Shown: positions 41,833 through 50,104, counted from the first letter of the stretch. The stretch: DNA of 64,000 nt from Cohnella candidum (GCF_003713065.1 NZ_CP033433.1:124001-188000); one strand, 5' to 3'. Notes: generated from the sequence alone by a model not told the origin. Translations and numbers: made by a program.

Positions 41833-41858
41833 GTTTCGTTCCCGGAAGTTTCGGGTTA
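41833..41858 (+). promoter_or_regulatory. Sigma-B-type promoter of the rsbV-rsbW-sigB operon
   Basis: GTTTCG (41833-41838), 14-nt spacer, GGGTTA (41853-41858), 61 nt before rsbV. Autoregulation of this operon by sigma-B is established in Bacillus. Confidence 0.75.
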
Positions 41859-41919
41859 TAACTTCATTAGAGCCTTTATTTCTCCAATACCGTTTTGACG
41901 ACCCGAAAGGAGCTTTGAG

Positions 41920-42240
41920 ATGCTGCCGAACAAATTTACGCTCCGGACCGAAAATCGGGAAGGACGCACGATCGTTTATGTCGGGGGTGAACTCGATCTT
42001 GAGGTAGCCTCCCAAATGAGGGCGGCGATGGAACCTCTGATGGAGCTTTCCGACCGCCGGCTCACCTTGAATTTGCGCGACCTCAAATATATTGACAGCA
42101 CCGGCATCGGGATTTTGATTTCCGTCCTGAAGGCCCGGCATTCCCGTAACGCGCCGTTTGACGTGGAGCATGTTCCAGGACATATCCGCAAGCTGTTCGA
42201 TATGACCGGGATCACTCCGTTCCTGGCTGCCGCCGAATAA
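41920..42240 (+). CDS. rsbV: Anti-anti-sigma-B factor RsbV
   Basis: 106 residues, usual RsbV length; ATG after AAAGGAG. STAS fold with 'GRTIVYVGGELDLEVASQMRAAM', 'LTLNLRDLKYIDSTGIGILISVLKAR' and 'IRKLFDMTGITPFL'. Ser60 in 'YIDSTG' is the residue phosphorylated by RsbW; only the unphosphorylated form binds RsbW and frees sigma-B. The likely phosphatase is the RsbY-like protein at 32221. First gene of the sigB operon, with its own sigma-B promoter. Confidence 0.95.
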   Translation: MLPNKFTLRTENREGRTIVYVGGELDLEVASQMRAAMEPLMELSDRRLTLNLRDLKYIDSTGIGILISVLKARHSRNAPFDVEHVPGHIRKLFDMTGITPFLAAAE

Positions 42241-42273
42241 ACCAAAATCGGAAAGGAATGTGAGGAACCCCAC

Positions 42274-42714
42274 ATGGCCAAAGACAGACAAGTGACGTTG
42301 TCGGTTCCCGCCCAAGCGGAATTCGTCGATTTGATCCGTTTGACGCTGTACGGAATCGCAAGCAAAATGAAATTCTCTTTCGAAGAGATTGAAGATATGA
42401 AGGTCGCCGTGTCCGAGGCCGTCAACAACGCCGTTTTGCATGCCTACGGCGGAGAAGACGGGGTCATCGACGTGACCTTTGCCGTCACCTAGGAGGAGCT
42501 GGCGATCAACGTGCGAGACCACGGTGTGAGCTTCACTCCCGCGGATAACCAAGAATCGGCGTCCCTTCATGGCAAGTCGATTGACGAAATCCAGTCGGGC
42601 GGATTGGGACTGTATTTAATGCAAGCATTGATGGACCACGTCGAAGTGAAGCAAGTCGGCGGGACATCGGTGACTCTGGTCAAGAAACGCGCGCGCTCGG
42701 AAGAGACGGCGTGA
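42274..42714 (+). pseudogene. rsbW: rsbW (anti-sigma-B serine kinase) interrupted by in-frame TAG; possibly a split gene
   Basis: The reading frame 42274-42714 covers a complete RsbW (146 codons) except for TAG at 42490-42492. The first piece (72 residues) carries 'VPAQAEFVDLIRLTLYGIASKM' and the N-box 'MKVAVSEAVNNAVLHAYGGE'. After the TAG the frame continues 'EELAINVRDHGVSFTP' (G1 box) and 'SGGLGLYLMQALMDHVEV' (G2 box). The TAG forms part of TAGGAGGAG, a strong ribosome site, with GTG at 42511 (12 nt on) opening a 67-residue second piece (42511-42714). All other kinase residues are intact and there is no frameshift. It may be a nonsense mutation, a read error, or a kinase made as two pieces. 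If inactive, sigma-B would lack its anti-sigma factor. Confidence 0.85.
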
Positions 42715-43496
42715 CGATGTCCTTACCACCCGCGCGTTTGCCCGACGACGCGATTTCCATGCTGATCGAATATCAAAGGACGATGTCCAACGAATTGGCG
42801 GAAGAGCTGATCAGGCACTATGAACCGATGGTCCGGATGGCCGCGAACAAGATGTCGCGCAACCGGCCCGATCTGTTCGACGATCTTTATCAAGTAGGCC
42901 AAATGTCGTTGTTCCGTCTGCTGAAGCAGTTCGATCCCGAAATGGGAATGCCGTTCGAACCTTATGCGATGAAAAGCATCATCGGACACATGAAGAACTA
43001 CTTGCGGGACAAGTCCTGGTACGTGCAGGTGCCCCGCAGAATCAAGGAAAAAGGCTTGGTCGTACAACAAGCGATCGACGAATTGACCGTTTCCCTCGAA
43101 CGATCCCCGAACGTGGAAGAAATCGCCGCGCACCTGGGGCTGGAGCTGGAGGAAACCCTCGAAATTCTGGCCGGGCGCGACTTGTACCATTACGTCTCCC
43201 TTGATACTCCGATCTCGGACGAGGAGAACACGGCGGTGCTCGGCGAGCTGATCGGCTCCCCTACGGACGATTACGCAGCGCTCGAAAGGAAGCTGGACCT
43301 GCAGGAAGCCATGTCGGAGCTGAAAGCGGAAGAGAGGGAAGTGCTTCTGCTCGTCTTCGAAGGCGGATTGTCGCAGCGAACGATCGCCGAACGGCTCGGC
43401 GTTTCCCAGATGAGCGTCTCCCGGATCCAGAAACGGGCGATCGACAAGCTGAAACAGCTGCTCACCGAGAAAGACGGGGAATACGACGCCTTATAA
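42711..43496 (+). CDS. sigB: RNA polymerase sigma factor SigB
   Basis: 261 residues; GTG overlaps the rsbW stop (GTGA), or ATG 42717. Region 2 'DLYQVGQMSLFRLLKQFDPEMGMPFEPYAMKSIIGHMKNYLRDKSWYVQVPRRIKEK' and region 4 'EREVLLLVFEGGLSQRTIAERLGVSQMSVSRIQKRAIDKL' are complete and of the sigma-B/F/G group. Position after rsbV and rsbW identifies it as SigB. It directs the general stress response; several genes around it carry promoters of matching type. A terminator follows. Confidence 0.95.
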   Translation: MTMSLPPARLPDDAISMLIEYQRTMSNELAEELIRHYEPMVRMAANKMSRNRPDLFDDLYQVGQMSLFRLLKQFDPEMGMPFEPYAMKSIIGHMKNYLRDKSWYVQVPRRIKEKGLVVQQAIDELTVSLERSPNVEEIAAHLGLELEETLEILAGRDLYHYVSLDTPISDEENTAVLGELIGSPTDDYAALERKLDLQEAMSELKAEEREVLLLVFEGGLSQRTIAERLGVSQMSVSRIQKRAIDKLKQLLTEKDGEYDAL

Positions 43497-43511
43497 CCTG
43501 CCATCATCCGT

Positions 43512-43541
43512 AACCTCCGCTTTCGCGCGGAGGTTTTTTCT
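43512..43541 (+). terminator. Terminator of the sigB operon
   Basis: AACCTCCGC, loop TTTCGC, GCGGAGGTT, then TTTTTT. Confidence 0.9.
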
Positions 43542-43593
43542 GAATTTTCCGGCGAGATTAAGGAAACTCTCATCCGCGCCGGATCCCGCTTTC

Positions 43594-43619
43594 GTTTCAT
43601 CGTCCGCTCCAAGGTGTAA
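43594..43619 (+). promoter_or_regulatory. Possible sigma-B-type promoter for the 113-residue hypothetical gene
   Basis: GTTTCA (43594-43599), 14-nt spacer, GTGTAA (43614-43619); the -10 differs from GGGTAA at one base, so this is the weakest of the set. Confidence 0.45.
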
Positions 43620-43662
43620 TAGTCTGTACGGCAATACACCCTAGCCAAAGGAGTTGGACACG

Positions 43663-44004
43663 ATGACGGTGAAATATCGAATCCGTTGCGCAGAGAGCGA
43701 TATTTTTGTCCTCGAGAAGGAAAGCGGGTTTCACCTCACCATCGGCGCCCGGGTGAATCCGCTCAGCTTCGGAAACAAGCTTGCCGAATTCGAATCTCTC
43801 GGACAAGCCGTGGACGCGGCCGAGCACTTTTGCAAGCTGTATGCGCTTTCCAAAGAGTACGGCTATCATTTGCAAAACTCGGATCTCCGCAAGGAAGGGA
43901 AAAATCCGATCCCCGTGCCGAAGCTGCTCGGCCTCAAGCTGTCGCAAGATGAGATCAAGACGTACCTGGAACAAGACGAGCTGCTGTTCGGCGCGCATGG
44001 TTAA
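43663..44004 (+). CDS. Hypothetical protein, 113 residues
   Basis: ATG 43663 is 9 nt after AAAGGAG. A soluble, compact-looking protein: 'VKYRIRCAESDIFVLEKESGFHLTIGARVNPLSF', then a helical half with 'AAEHFCKLYALSKEYGYHLQNSDLRKEG' and 'LSQDEIKTYLEQDEL'. No family recognised. A possible sigma-B promoter precedes it and a shared terminator follows, so it may belong to the stress set. Confidence 0.75.
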   Translation: MTVKYRIRCAESDIFVLEKESGFHLTIGARVNPLSFGNKLAEFESLGQAVDAAEHFCKLYALSKEYGYHLQNSDLRKEGKNPIPVPKLLGLKLSQDEIKTYLEQDELLFGAHG

Positions 44005-44028
44005 AAAAACGAAATTAAACCCTACAAA

Positions 44029-44056
44029 AAACCTCCGATCCTCGGATCGGAGGTTT
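44029..44056. terminator. Bidirectional terminator between convergent genes
   Basis: AAACCTCCGATCC, TC, GGATCGGAGGTTT; an A-run on the left gives TTTTTT for the minus strand. Confidence 0.85.
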
Positions 44057-44080
44057 CGTTTGTCAACGCGCGTGCCGCTT

Positions 44081-44587
44081 TCAGTGCTGGATCGGGTCCG
44101 AGACGAGGCCTTCCTGCCGGAGCTCTTGTCCGGTTTTCACGCGCTGCATGTCTTGGCCGAGCCGTTTCGCGTCCTCGAAATCCTGCACCATGGAGCCGTT
44201 AGCGGCACTTGCGACCGAACGCGTCGTCTGGGGAATCGGTTTGCGGTCGGAGTCTCGGTCCGGAGAGTAGGAACGGGCGTGGATCGCTTCGATTCGCGAC
44301 CGGAGGGCGATCAGCCGCCGCTTCGCGGATTCGCGGACGTGTTCGGGAACTTCCGAGTCCGATACTCCGTCGAAGAAGGAAGTTTCGCCGTCCAGCCGCA
44401 AGGTGCCGTCCTGTTCCTCGAAAGGAACCTGGAAAACGTACGTCGTTCCGCCGCCGAATTCCAGCTCGGTGCGGTACGTGGAGTAATGCACCGCGGAATC
44501 CCGCACGAATCCCGCTTGGGACAGGGCCTCCTTGAAGGCGGCGGCGGGGGCGCTCAAGGTCAGGTTCGTATTCGGCATCATTTGCAT
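44081..44587 (-). CDS. Hypothetical protein, 168 residues
   Basis: ATG 44587 follows GGGAGA by 8 nt. The first ~75 residues look like a small alpha/beta domain ('LSAPAAAFKEALSQAGFVRDSAVHYSTYRTELEFGGGTTYVFQVPFEEQDGTLRLDGETSF'). A helical Arg/Glu-rich stretch follows ('VPEHVRESAKRRLIALRSRIEAI'), then a low-complexity tail. No family recognised. It lies 94 nt downstream of the YtxH gene on the same strand and is probably read from the sigma-B-type promoter in front of that gene. Confidence 0.72.
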   Translation of the reverse strand: MQMMPNTNLTLSAPAAAFKEALSQAGFVRDSAVHYSTYRTELEFGGGTTYVFQVPFEEQDGTLRLDGETSFFDGVSDSEVPEHVRESAKRRLIALRSRIEAIHARSYSPDRDSDRKPIPQTTRSVASAANGSMVQDFEDAKRLGQDMQRVKTGQELRQEGLVSDPIQH

Positions 44588-44681
44588 CTGTCATTCTCCC
44601 TTCTTCGTTTCCAGCAAGAGGGGCCAGCCGCCGGCCTTTGCAGGTCGGGGTGGCCCATCTGTGAGAGATTACGGCGAACGG

Positions 44682-45005
44682 TCAGTTCACGTTTTTCTGC
44701 TGGTCGGCGTTTTGGCTTTTCCAGGTTTGCACTTCTTCTTTGGCGGCGCCGACGGCGGTTTTGGTTTTGTCCATCAGGTCCGTCGCTTGCTGGCCTACCT
44801 GTTTGGCCATGCTCTGGGCTTTCCCCGCGGCGCTGGCAGCCACTTGTTTCGTTTTGTCCTGTACGTCCATATAGCGGTTTTTCAGGTCGGAACGAAGCTC
44901 GCGTCCCGGCTTGGGTGCGAACAGCAGCCCGGCTGCCGCTCCGATGAGACCTCCGATCAGGACGCCTTTCGTCAGACCGCCTTTGCTTCCGGCGTTTTCA
45001 TTCAT
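44682..45005 (-). CDS. YtxH-domain general stress protein
   Basis: 107 residues; ATG after GGAGGA. One N-terminal glycine-rich membrane helix ('GVLIGGLIGAAAGLLFAPKPGRELRSDL', the YtxH signature) followed by an amphipathic helical tail rich in Lys, Gln and Ala. YtxH proteins are sigma-B-dependent in Bacillus, matching the promoter found 62 nt upstream of the start. Confidence 0.93.
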   Translation of the reverse strand: MNENAGSKGGLTKGVLIGGLIGAAAGLLFAPKPGRELRSDLKNRYMDVQDKTKQVAASAAGKAQSMAKQVGQQATDLMDKTKTAVGAAKEEVQTWKSQNADQQKNVN

Positions 45006-45066
45006 GGGAATTCCTCCTTCATGGTTTTCAAGTAAGCGAAGACTGCAGTGAGGTACGTACTTTCCT

Positions 45067-45091
45067 TTACCCGTCCCTCATGAAATGAAAC
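45067..45091 (-). promoter_or_regulatory. Sigma-B-type promoter for the ytxH-like gene
   Basis: Minus strand GTTTCA (45091-45086), 13-nt spacer, GGGTAA (45072-45067). Confidence 0.75.
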
Positions 45092-45232
45092 CCGCCCTTT
45101 CCCGAGGGAGCGCTTTCGTCTACAATAGGAAAAGATAAAATGCGGGCTGCGCCCGCTATGCCCGGAAGGCCGGCCAAGGGACGCCCCGCGTCTTGCGATC
45201 GGCCTTCCGGCAGGAGAGGGAGACGGACGGAA

Positions 45233-47026
45233 ATGGATTTGTCGAACAGCTTGAGATCTTCGCCGGTGTCTTTCGGCGGGGGATCGGGGTCCGGCAGGGA
45301 GAGCCGGAAATGGACAAGGCTGGATTTGGTTTTGGTCTTGTTGTTGATGTTGGTTTCGGCCGTCATGTCCCTCTGGGATCTTGGCAACCGAACGGGCGCC
45401 CAGACCTATTGGAAGCCCAGCGTCAGCGGGGAAGGCTTCACCGTCGACTTCGGCAAGGAGCGGGCGGTGGACAGGCTGAACTTGTACGAAGGGCCCGGGG
45501 CTCACGGCAGAACGAAAATCGAATGGTCCGCCGACGGGCAGAATTGGGAGCTCTACGCGGAAATCGAACACAAGCACAATCGCGTGTTCACCTGGAAGTC
45601 GGAAAATAAATCCATTACGGCGCGCTACATGCGCTTCACCGCCGTCAGCACCGGTTATACGCTGTACGAGGCGGCGTTTTTCACCAAAACGGTCACGACG
45701 GTGGCCATTCCGATCGCGCAAGTGACGGACAACGGCAAAGCGGGTTCCGCCACGGTCGGAAGCGGCCTGAACGTCTTCGACGAGCAGGAATACGCGCCGT
45801 ATCGCCCCGATTACCGCAACAGCATGTATTTCGACGAGATTTACCACGGCAGGACGGCTTATGAATTCATCGAGAAAATGGAGCCGTACGAGAACACCCA
45901 TCCTCCGCTCGGCAAGGTCATTCTGGAGCTGGGGATCCGTTTGTTCGGCATGACGCCCTACGGTTGGCGGTTTATGGTTGCCGTGGGGGGAACCTTGATG
46001 GTACCGGTGATGTACGCGGCTGCCAAAGGGATGTTCGGCCGCACGAGATACGCGTTCCTGGCCGCGCTGCTGCTCGTCCTCGAGGGTTTCCATTTCGTGC
46101 ACTCCCGCATCACCAACGTCGACATTTTCGGCGTCACCTTTACGGTCGTCATGTACTACGCGATGCACCGGTACGGGGAAACCGTCTGGCGGGACGGCTT
46201 CAAACGCGGGCTCGGTTGGCTCGCGCTCAGCGGCGTTTTCTTCGGATGCGCATCGTCGGTAAAGTGGAATTATATGTACGGAGGCGCGGGACTGGCGATC
46301 CTGTTCTTCCTGGCCTTATTCCGGAAAATCCGCCAGTCCAGGTCGGAAGGACAGCGGCGCGTCGTCCGGCGGACACTGCTTACGCTGCTCGCGGCCGCCG
46401 TCTTCTTCGTTGCCGTTCCGGCTTCCATTTACGTGGCCTCCTACATCCCTTACGAGCGTGCTACGCAAGCGAATGACGGTATAAAGGACCTTTGGCAGTA
46501 CCAGAAGAACATGTACAACTATCACAAAGGCGTCAAGGAAGCGCACCCCTATGCGTCCAAGTGGTATACGTGGCCTTTGATGCTGCGGCCCGTCTGGTAT
46601 TACGGCGGCCAGGACCTGGCGCCGGGAGAGGCGCAAAGCATCGCGGCGATCGGGAATCCGCTCATTTGGTGGGGCGGTTTGCTGGCGATGCTGGCTTCGT
46701 GGTGGATCGGATGGCGGAGGCGGGATCGAATCGTGCTGACGATCGCGGTCATGTATCTGTCCTTCTACGTCCCCTGGATGGTGGCGCCTCGGAGCATCAC
46801 GTTTCTGTATCACTACTTCCCGATGGTGCCGCTGCTCATCCTGTCCCTCGTATGGATGATGCGTTGGTGGGAAGAGCGCTATCGGGACGGCCGCAGGCTG
46901 ACGACTGCCGCGGTCGTCGCGGCCGCAGGACTGTTCGTTTGGTTTTATCCGGTGCTGGCCGGCGTGATGATCAGCCGGGAATGGATGAACCTGTTCATCC
47001 GTTGGCTGCCCAGCTGGGGATTTTAA
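45233..47026 (+). CDS. PMT-family (dolichyl-/polyprenyl-phosphate-mannose) protein glycosyltransferase with inserted discoidin-like domain
   Basis: 597 residues; ATG 45233 after GGGAGA. After the first membrane helix (~27-47) about 110 residues form a beta-rich domain ('YWKPSVSGEGFTVDFGKERAVDRLNLYEGPG', 'KIEWSADGQNWELYAEI', 'ITARYMRFTAVS') resembling an F5/8-type discoidin module. The PMT/GT39 catalytic loop follows: 'YFDEIYHGRTAYEFIEKMEPYENTHPPLGK', with the conserved acidic pair and His. About ten further helices run to the end. The enzyme would transfer a sugar from a lipid-linked donor to proteins outside the membrane. The next gene is a GT2 of the type that makes such donors. Confidence 0.88.
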   Translation: MDLSNSLRSSPVSFGGGSGSGRESRKWTRLDLVLVLLLMLVSAVMSLWDLGNRTGAQTYWKPSVSGEGFTVDFGKERAVDRLNLYEGPGAHGRTKIEWSADGQNWELYAEIEHKHNRVFTWKSENKSITARYMRFTAVSTGYTLYEAAFFTKTVTTVAIPIAQVTDNGKAGSATVGSGLNVFDEQEYAPYRPDYRNSMYFDEIYHGRTAYEFIEKMEPYENTHPPLGKVILELGIRLFGMTPYGWRFMVAVGGTLMVPVMYAAAKGMFGRTRYAFLAALLLVLEGFHFVHSRITNVDIFGVTFTVVMYYAMHRYGETVWRDGFKRGLGWLALSGVFFGCASSVKWNYMYGGAGLAILFFLALFRKIRQSRSEGQRRVVRRTLLTLLAAAVFFVAVPASIYVASYIPYERATQANDGIKDLWQYQKNMYNYHKGVKEAHPYASKWYTWPLMLRPVWYYGGQDLAPGEAQSIAAIGNPLIWWGGLLAMLASWWIGWRRRDRIVLTIAVMYLSFYVPWMVAPRSITFLYHYFPMVPLLILSLVWMMRWWEERYRDGRRLTTAAVVAAAGLFVWFYPVLAGVMISREWMNLFIRWLPSWGF

Positions 47027-47080
47027 CGGCATCTTAGAGACATGAAGAATTCGGATTCGGGCATGAAAGGGGTGACGGAC

Positions 47081-48067
47081 ATGGGTGGAGCATGCTTCCT
47101 GTCCGTAGTCATACCAATGTATAACGAAGAAGAGGTCATCGAAACGACGTACCGTCGGTTGACCTCGGTCTTGGGAACGATAGGAGAGACCTACGAGCTC
47201 GTATTCGTCAACGACGGCAGCCGGGACCGGACCGCGGAAATCATGAGGGGAATATGCGAAGTCGACCCGCATGTAAAAATGGTCGATTTCTCGCGCAACT
47301 TCGGGCACCAGATCGCGGTAACCGCCGGCATGGATTACGCGTCGGGACGCACGGTCGTGCTGATCGACGCCGACTTGCAGGACCCGCCGGAAATCATCCC
47401 GGAAATGGTGAACCGCTGGCGCGAAGGGTACGACGTCGTCTATGGGAGACGCATCGCGAGGCGCGGAGAAACTTGGTTCAAAAAGCTGACGGCGACGATG
47501 TTTTACCGGCTGCTCCGTTCGATGACTTCGGTCAGCATCCCCGTCGACACGGGCGATTTCCGGCTGATGGACCGCAAGGTCAGCGATACGCTGTCCTCGA
47601 TGCGCGAGCGAAGCCGTTATATCCGCGGAATGGTGAGCTGGGCGGGCTTCCGCCAAACCTCCGTCGATTACGTGAGGGAAGAACGGTTCGCCGGCGAAAC
47701 GAAATACCCGCTGAGGAAAATGCTCCGCCTGTCGGCCGACGCCATCACTTCCTTCTCGACGAAGCCGCTCAAACTGGCCGGCGTTCTCGGCTTCCTGCTG
47801 TCGGCTGCCGGCTTCGTGTACTTGCTCGTCGTGCTGTATCAACGGCTGTTCACGCATTCAACCCAGCCGGGGTGGAGTTCGCTAATCGTCATCAGCCTCT
47901 TCTTCCACGGCATCACGCTGTCGCTGCTCGGCGTGATGGGCGAATACATCGGCCGGATTTATGAAGAATCCAAAGGAAGGCCGCTTTATGTCGTGTCGGA
48001 GGCCGTCAACTTCGAAGGCGCCGCACAAGAAAGCAGACAAGCAGAACCGGCGATCGTTCGCCGTTAA
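47081..48067 (+). CDS. GT2 polyprenol-phosphate glycosyltransferase (GtrB/DPM1-like)
   Basis: 328 residues from ATG 47081 (AAGGGG 9 nt upstream; an ATG at 47042 is possible). 'LSVVIPMYNEEEVIETTYRRL', 'LVFVNDGSRDRTAEIM', the metal-binding 'LIDADLQDPPEIIPEM', and two C-terminal membrane helices ('LAGVLGFLLSAAGFVYLLVVLY', 'LIVISLFFHGITLSLLGVMGEYIGRIYEE'), the GtrB pattern. It makes undecaprenyl-phosphate-sugar (mannose or glucose), the donor for the PMT-like enzyme 55 nt upstream. Confidence 0.92.
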   Translation: MGGACFLSVVIPMYNEEEVIETTYRRLTSVLGTIGETYELVFVNDGSRDRTAEIMRGICEVDPHVKMVDFSRNFGHQIAVTAGMDYASGRTVVLIDADLQDPPEIIPEMVNRWREGYDVVYGRRIARRGETWFKKLTATMFYRLLRSMTSVSIPVDTGDFRLMDRKVSDTLSSMRERSRYIRGMVSWAGFRQTSVDYVREERFAGETKYPLRKMLRLSADAITSFSTKPLKLAGVLGFLLSAAGFVYLLVVLYQRLFTHSTQPGWSSLIVISLFFHGITLSLLGVMGEYIGRIYEESKGRPLYVVSEAVNFEGAAQESRQAEPAIVRR

Positions 48068-48203
48068 TCGAAGGCCGTCCCCGGCTGCGCAGGCGAGGGG
48101 GCAGCTTTTCGTTTGGCGTCCAAGCCGCCGGAATTGCGGAAGCCGCCGATTTGGTGCATATTCAGGAGAGCACGATATTTCAGCAGATGCGGAGACGGTT
48201 CAA

Positions 48204-49220
48204 ATGGATCAAATGATAGGGAAAATCGGGGATGTCCCGTTAGTCGGCGTTACGAGGGCGGGGCTGGTGGAGAACGTACACCGGGGAAGAATTTGCGTCG
48301 TTTCCGCCGACGGCGGCAAGGTGATCGAGGCGCACGGCGACGTAGAGGCCAAGACGTACGTCCGGTCGACCGCGAAGCCCTTGCAAGCGATCGCATCGCT
48401 GCTGGGCGGCGTGGACCGGGCATGCGGTTGGGAGGATCGCCATCTCGCGATGATGGCGGCATCGCAGCGGGGCTATCCGGAGCAAATGGAAGCGCTGGGG
48501 GAAATGCTGTCGTCCTCCGGCGTGCCGGAAGAGGCGCTGGCATTCCATCCTTACAAGCCGACGGCTTCCGGGCCGCGCGATGAATGGGCGAAAGAAGGCG
48601 GCAAGCCGAGAAAGCTGTATCATACGTGCGCGGGCAAGCATCTGGGCATGCTGGCGTGGTGCCGTTTGAACGGTTGGCCGCTTGCCGGCTACACGGAGCC
48701 GGACCACCCTTCCCAGCAGGAAATTACGCGCCGCGTGCTGGCTTGGACGGGAACGGACGAATCGGACAGCGCGATCGGCCGTGACGGCTGCGGTTTGCCG
48801 GTAGCGGCCATTCCGATGAGCCGAATCGCGCTGGGCTACGCGCGGCTGGCCTGCCCGGACGCGGCGCCCGATCCGGACGCGGCGCAAGCGGCTTCGAGGG
48901 TGGCGGCCGCGATGAACCGTTATCCGGACTTGGTCGAAGGACCGGGACGGCTGGCCAGCCTGCTGCTCCGGGATCCGAACGTCGTCGCCAAAAGCGGCGC
49001 GCAAGGGCTGTTCGCCATCGGCCTGCGGCGCGAAAGGCTCGGAATCGCGATCCACGTTTCGGACGGGACCGAAGCGGCTTGGCCCTATATCGTCATGAGC
49101 TTGCTGGAGCGCTACGGAGGCGTTGAAGAGGCGACGATGTCCGCCCTGACGTCGAGATTTCCCGCGGCACTCATGAACGATGCCGGCGCGATCGCCGGGA
49201 CCTGGAAACCGCTCGTCTAA
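48204..49220 (+). CDS. Class 3 L-asparaginase (AnsA_2 / Rhizobium type)
   Basis: 338 residues; ATG 9 nt after GGAGA. 'YVRSTAKPLQAIASLLGG', the SxxK-like region with Ser and Lys; 'LYHTCAGKHLGMLAWC' and 'AIGRDGCGLPVAAIPMSRIALGYARLA', the two cysteine motifs of the Rhizobium etli asparaginase family. It hydrolyses L-asparagine to aspartate and ammonia, in the cytoplasm (no signal). Its stop overlaps the stop of the convergent AraC gene by 4 nt. Confidence 0.9.
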   Translation: MDQMIGKIGDVPLVGVTRAGLVENVHRGRICVVSADGGKVIEAHGDVEAKTYVRSTAKPLQAIASLLGGVDRACGWEDRHLAMMAASQRGYPEQMEALGEMLSSSGVPEEALAFHPYKPTASGPRDEWAKEGGKPRKLYHTCAGKHLGMLAWCRLNGWPLAGYTEPDHPSQQEITRRVLAWTGTDESDSAIGRDGCGLPVAAIPMSRIALGYARLACPDAAPDPDAAQAASRVAAAMNRYPDLVEGPGRLASLLLRDPNVVAKSGAQGLFAIGLRRERLGIAIHVSDGTEAAWPYIVMSLLERYGGVEEATMSALTSRFPAALMNDAGAIAGTWKPLV

Positions 49221-50104
49221 TCGGCGGATGCCGAGGGGGAAGACGGTTCGAACCGGTTCACGGCTGCTCGGTATTCGGTAGGGGACTGCCCATACCGGCG
49301 TTTGAACTGCTTAGAGAAATACAAGGGATCCGGGAATCCGGCGGAGGAGGCGACCTGCTCGATCGTCAATTCGGGCCTTTCGCGCAGCAGCCTTCTCCCT
49401 TGGTCGATCCGGTGCCGGGTCAGGAACGTGGCGGGCGACAGGCCCGTCTTTGCTTTAAACAACCGGGACAAGTACGCCCGGTTGTAGCCGAGCGTTTCGG
49501 CCATGCCTTCGATCGTCACGGGCTCGGCGTATTGCGCGGTCAAATACCCGATGATCTGCCCGACCAATTCCTCGCTGTGGGAAGAGGGGCGAAGCGGGGC
49601 GGGGACGGATTCGTCCGCCCGTTCCTGCAGCGCGGACAGGAGCAGCAGCAGATGGCCTGCCGCTTCCAGAGACGCCGCTCGGCTTCTCGCCAGGAAGGCG
49701 TCGTAGATGCTTCGGCAGCGTTCCCCCGGCACCCGGCTCGCCCCGGTCCTTGCCACGGGGTTCCCGGCGGCCAGGCCGGTCGTTTGCACCAAAGCAGACG
49801 CGTGCGTGCCGGCGAATGCCACCCACCGGTAGCGCCAGGGCTCTTCTTCGTCCGAAGCGTAGCTGGCCAATTGATTGGGAGGGATCAGGAACGTATCTCC
49901 CGCCCCCAATTCGGCTTCGAAATCCTCCAGCCGGAATCGTCCTTTGCCGGAAGTCACATGGTGCAGCAAATAATAATCGACGACTTTCGGGCCGACGCGA
50001 TGTCCCGGCTTCGTCTGGCTCTCTCCGGCAAACAACACCGTCAGCTCCCCCGGCTCCACGCTGACGGGGTTGGAAACGACTCGGTACGTGGGCGTTTTCG
50101 GCAT
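49217..50104 (-). CDS. AraC-family regulator with cupin sensor domain, probably of the gal operon
   Basis: 295 residues; ATG 6 nt after GGAGGG. The N-terminal cupin-like domain ('YYLLHHVTSGKGRFRLEDFEAELGAGDTFLIPPNQLASYASDEE') is followed by two AraC helix-turn-helix motifs ('TIEGMAETLGYNRAYLSRLFKAKTGLSPATFLTRHRI', 'IEQVASSAGFPDPLYFSKQFKRRYGQSPTEYR'). It is divergent from galK, 173 nt away, and probably controls the gal operon by sensing a sugar; melibiose- and raffinose-type regulators have this build. Confidence 0.9.
   Translation of the reverse strand: MPKTPTYRVVSNPVSVEPGELTVLFAGESQTKPGHRVGPKVVDYYLLHHVTSGKGRFRLEDFEAELGAGDTFLIPPNQLASYASDEEEPWRYRWVAFAGTHASALVQTTGLAAGNPVARTGASRVPGERCRSIYDAFLARSRAASLEAAGHLLLLLSALQERADESVPAPLRPSSHSEELVGQIIGYLTAQYAEPVTIEGMAETLGYNRAYLSRLFKAKTGLSPATFLTRHRIDQGRRLLRERPELTIEQVASSAGFPDPLYFSKQFKRRYGQSPTEYRAAVNRFEPSSPSASAD

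Noticed and set aside
47961..48203. N-terminal extension of the asparaginase by 81 codons
   Set aside because: It overlaps the end of the GT2 gene out of frame, and family similarity begins at ATG 48204.
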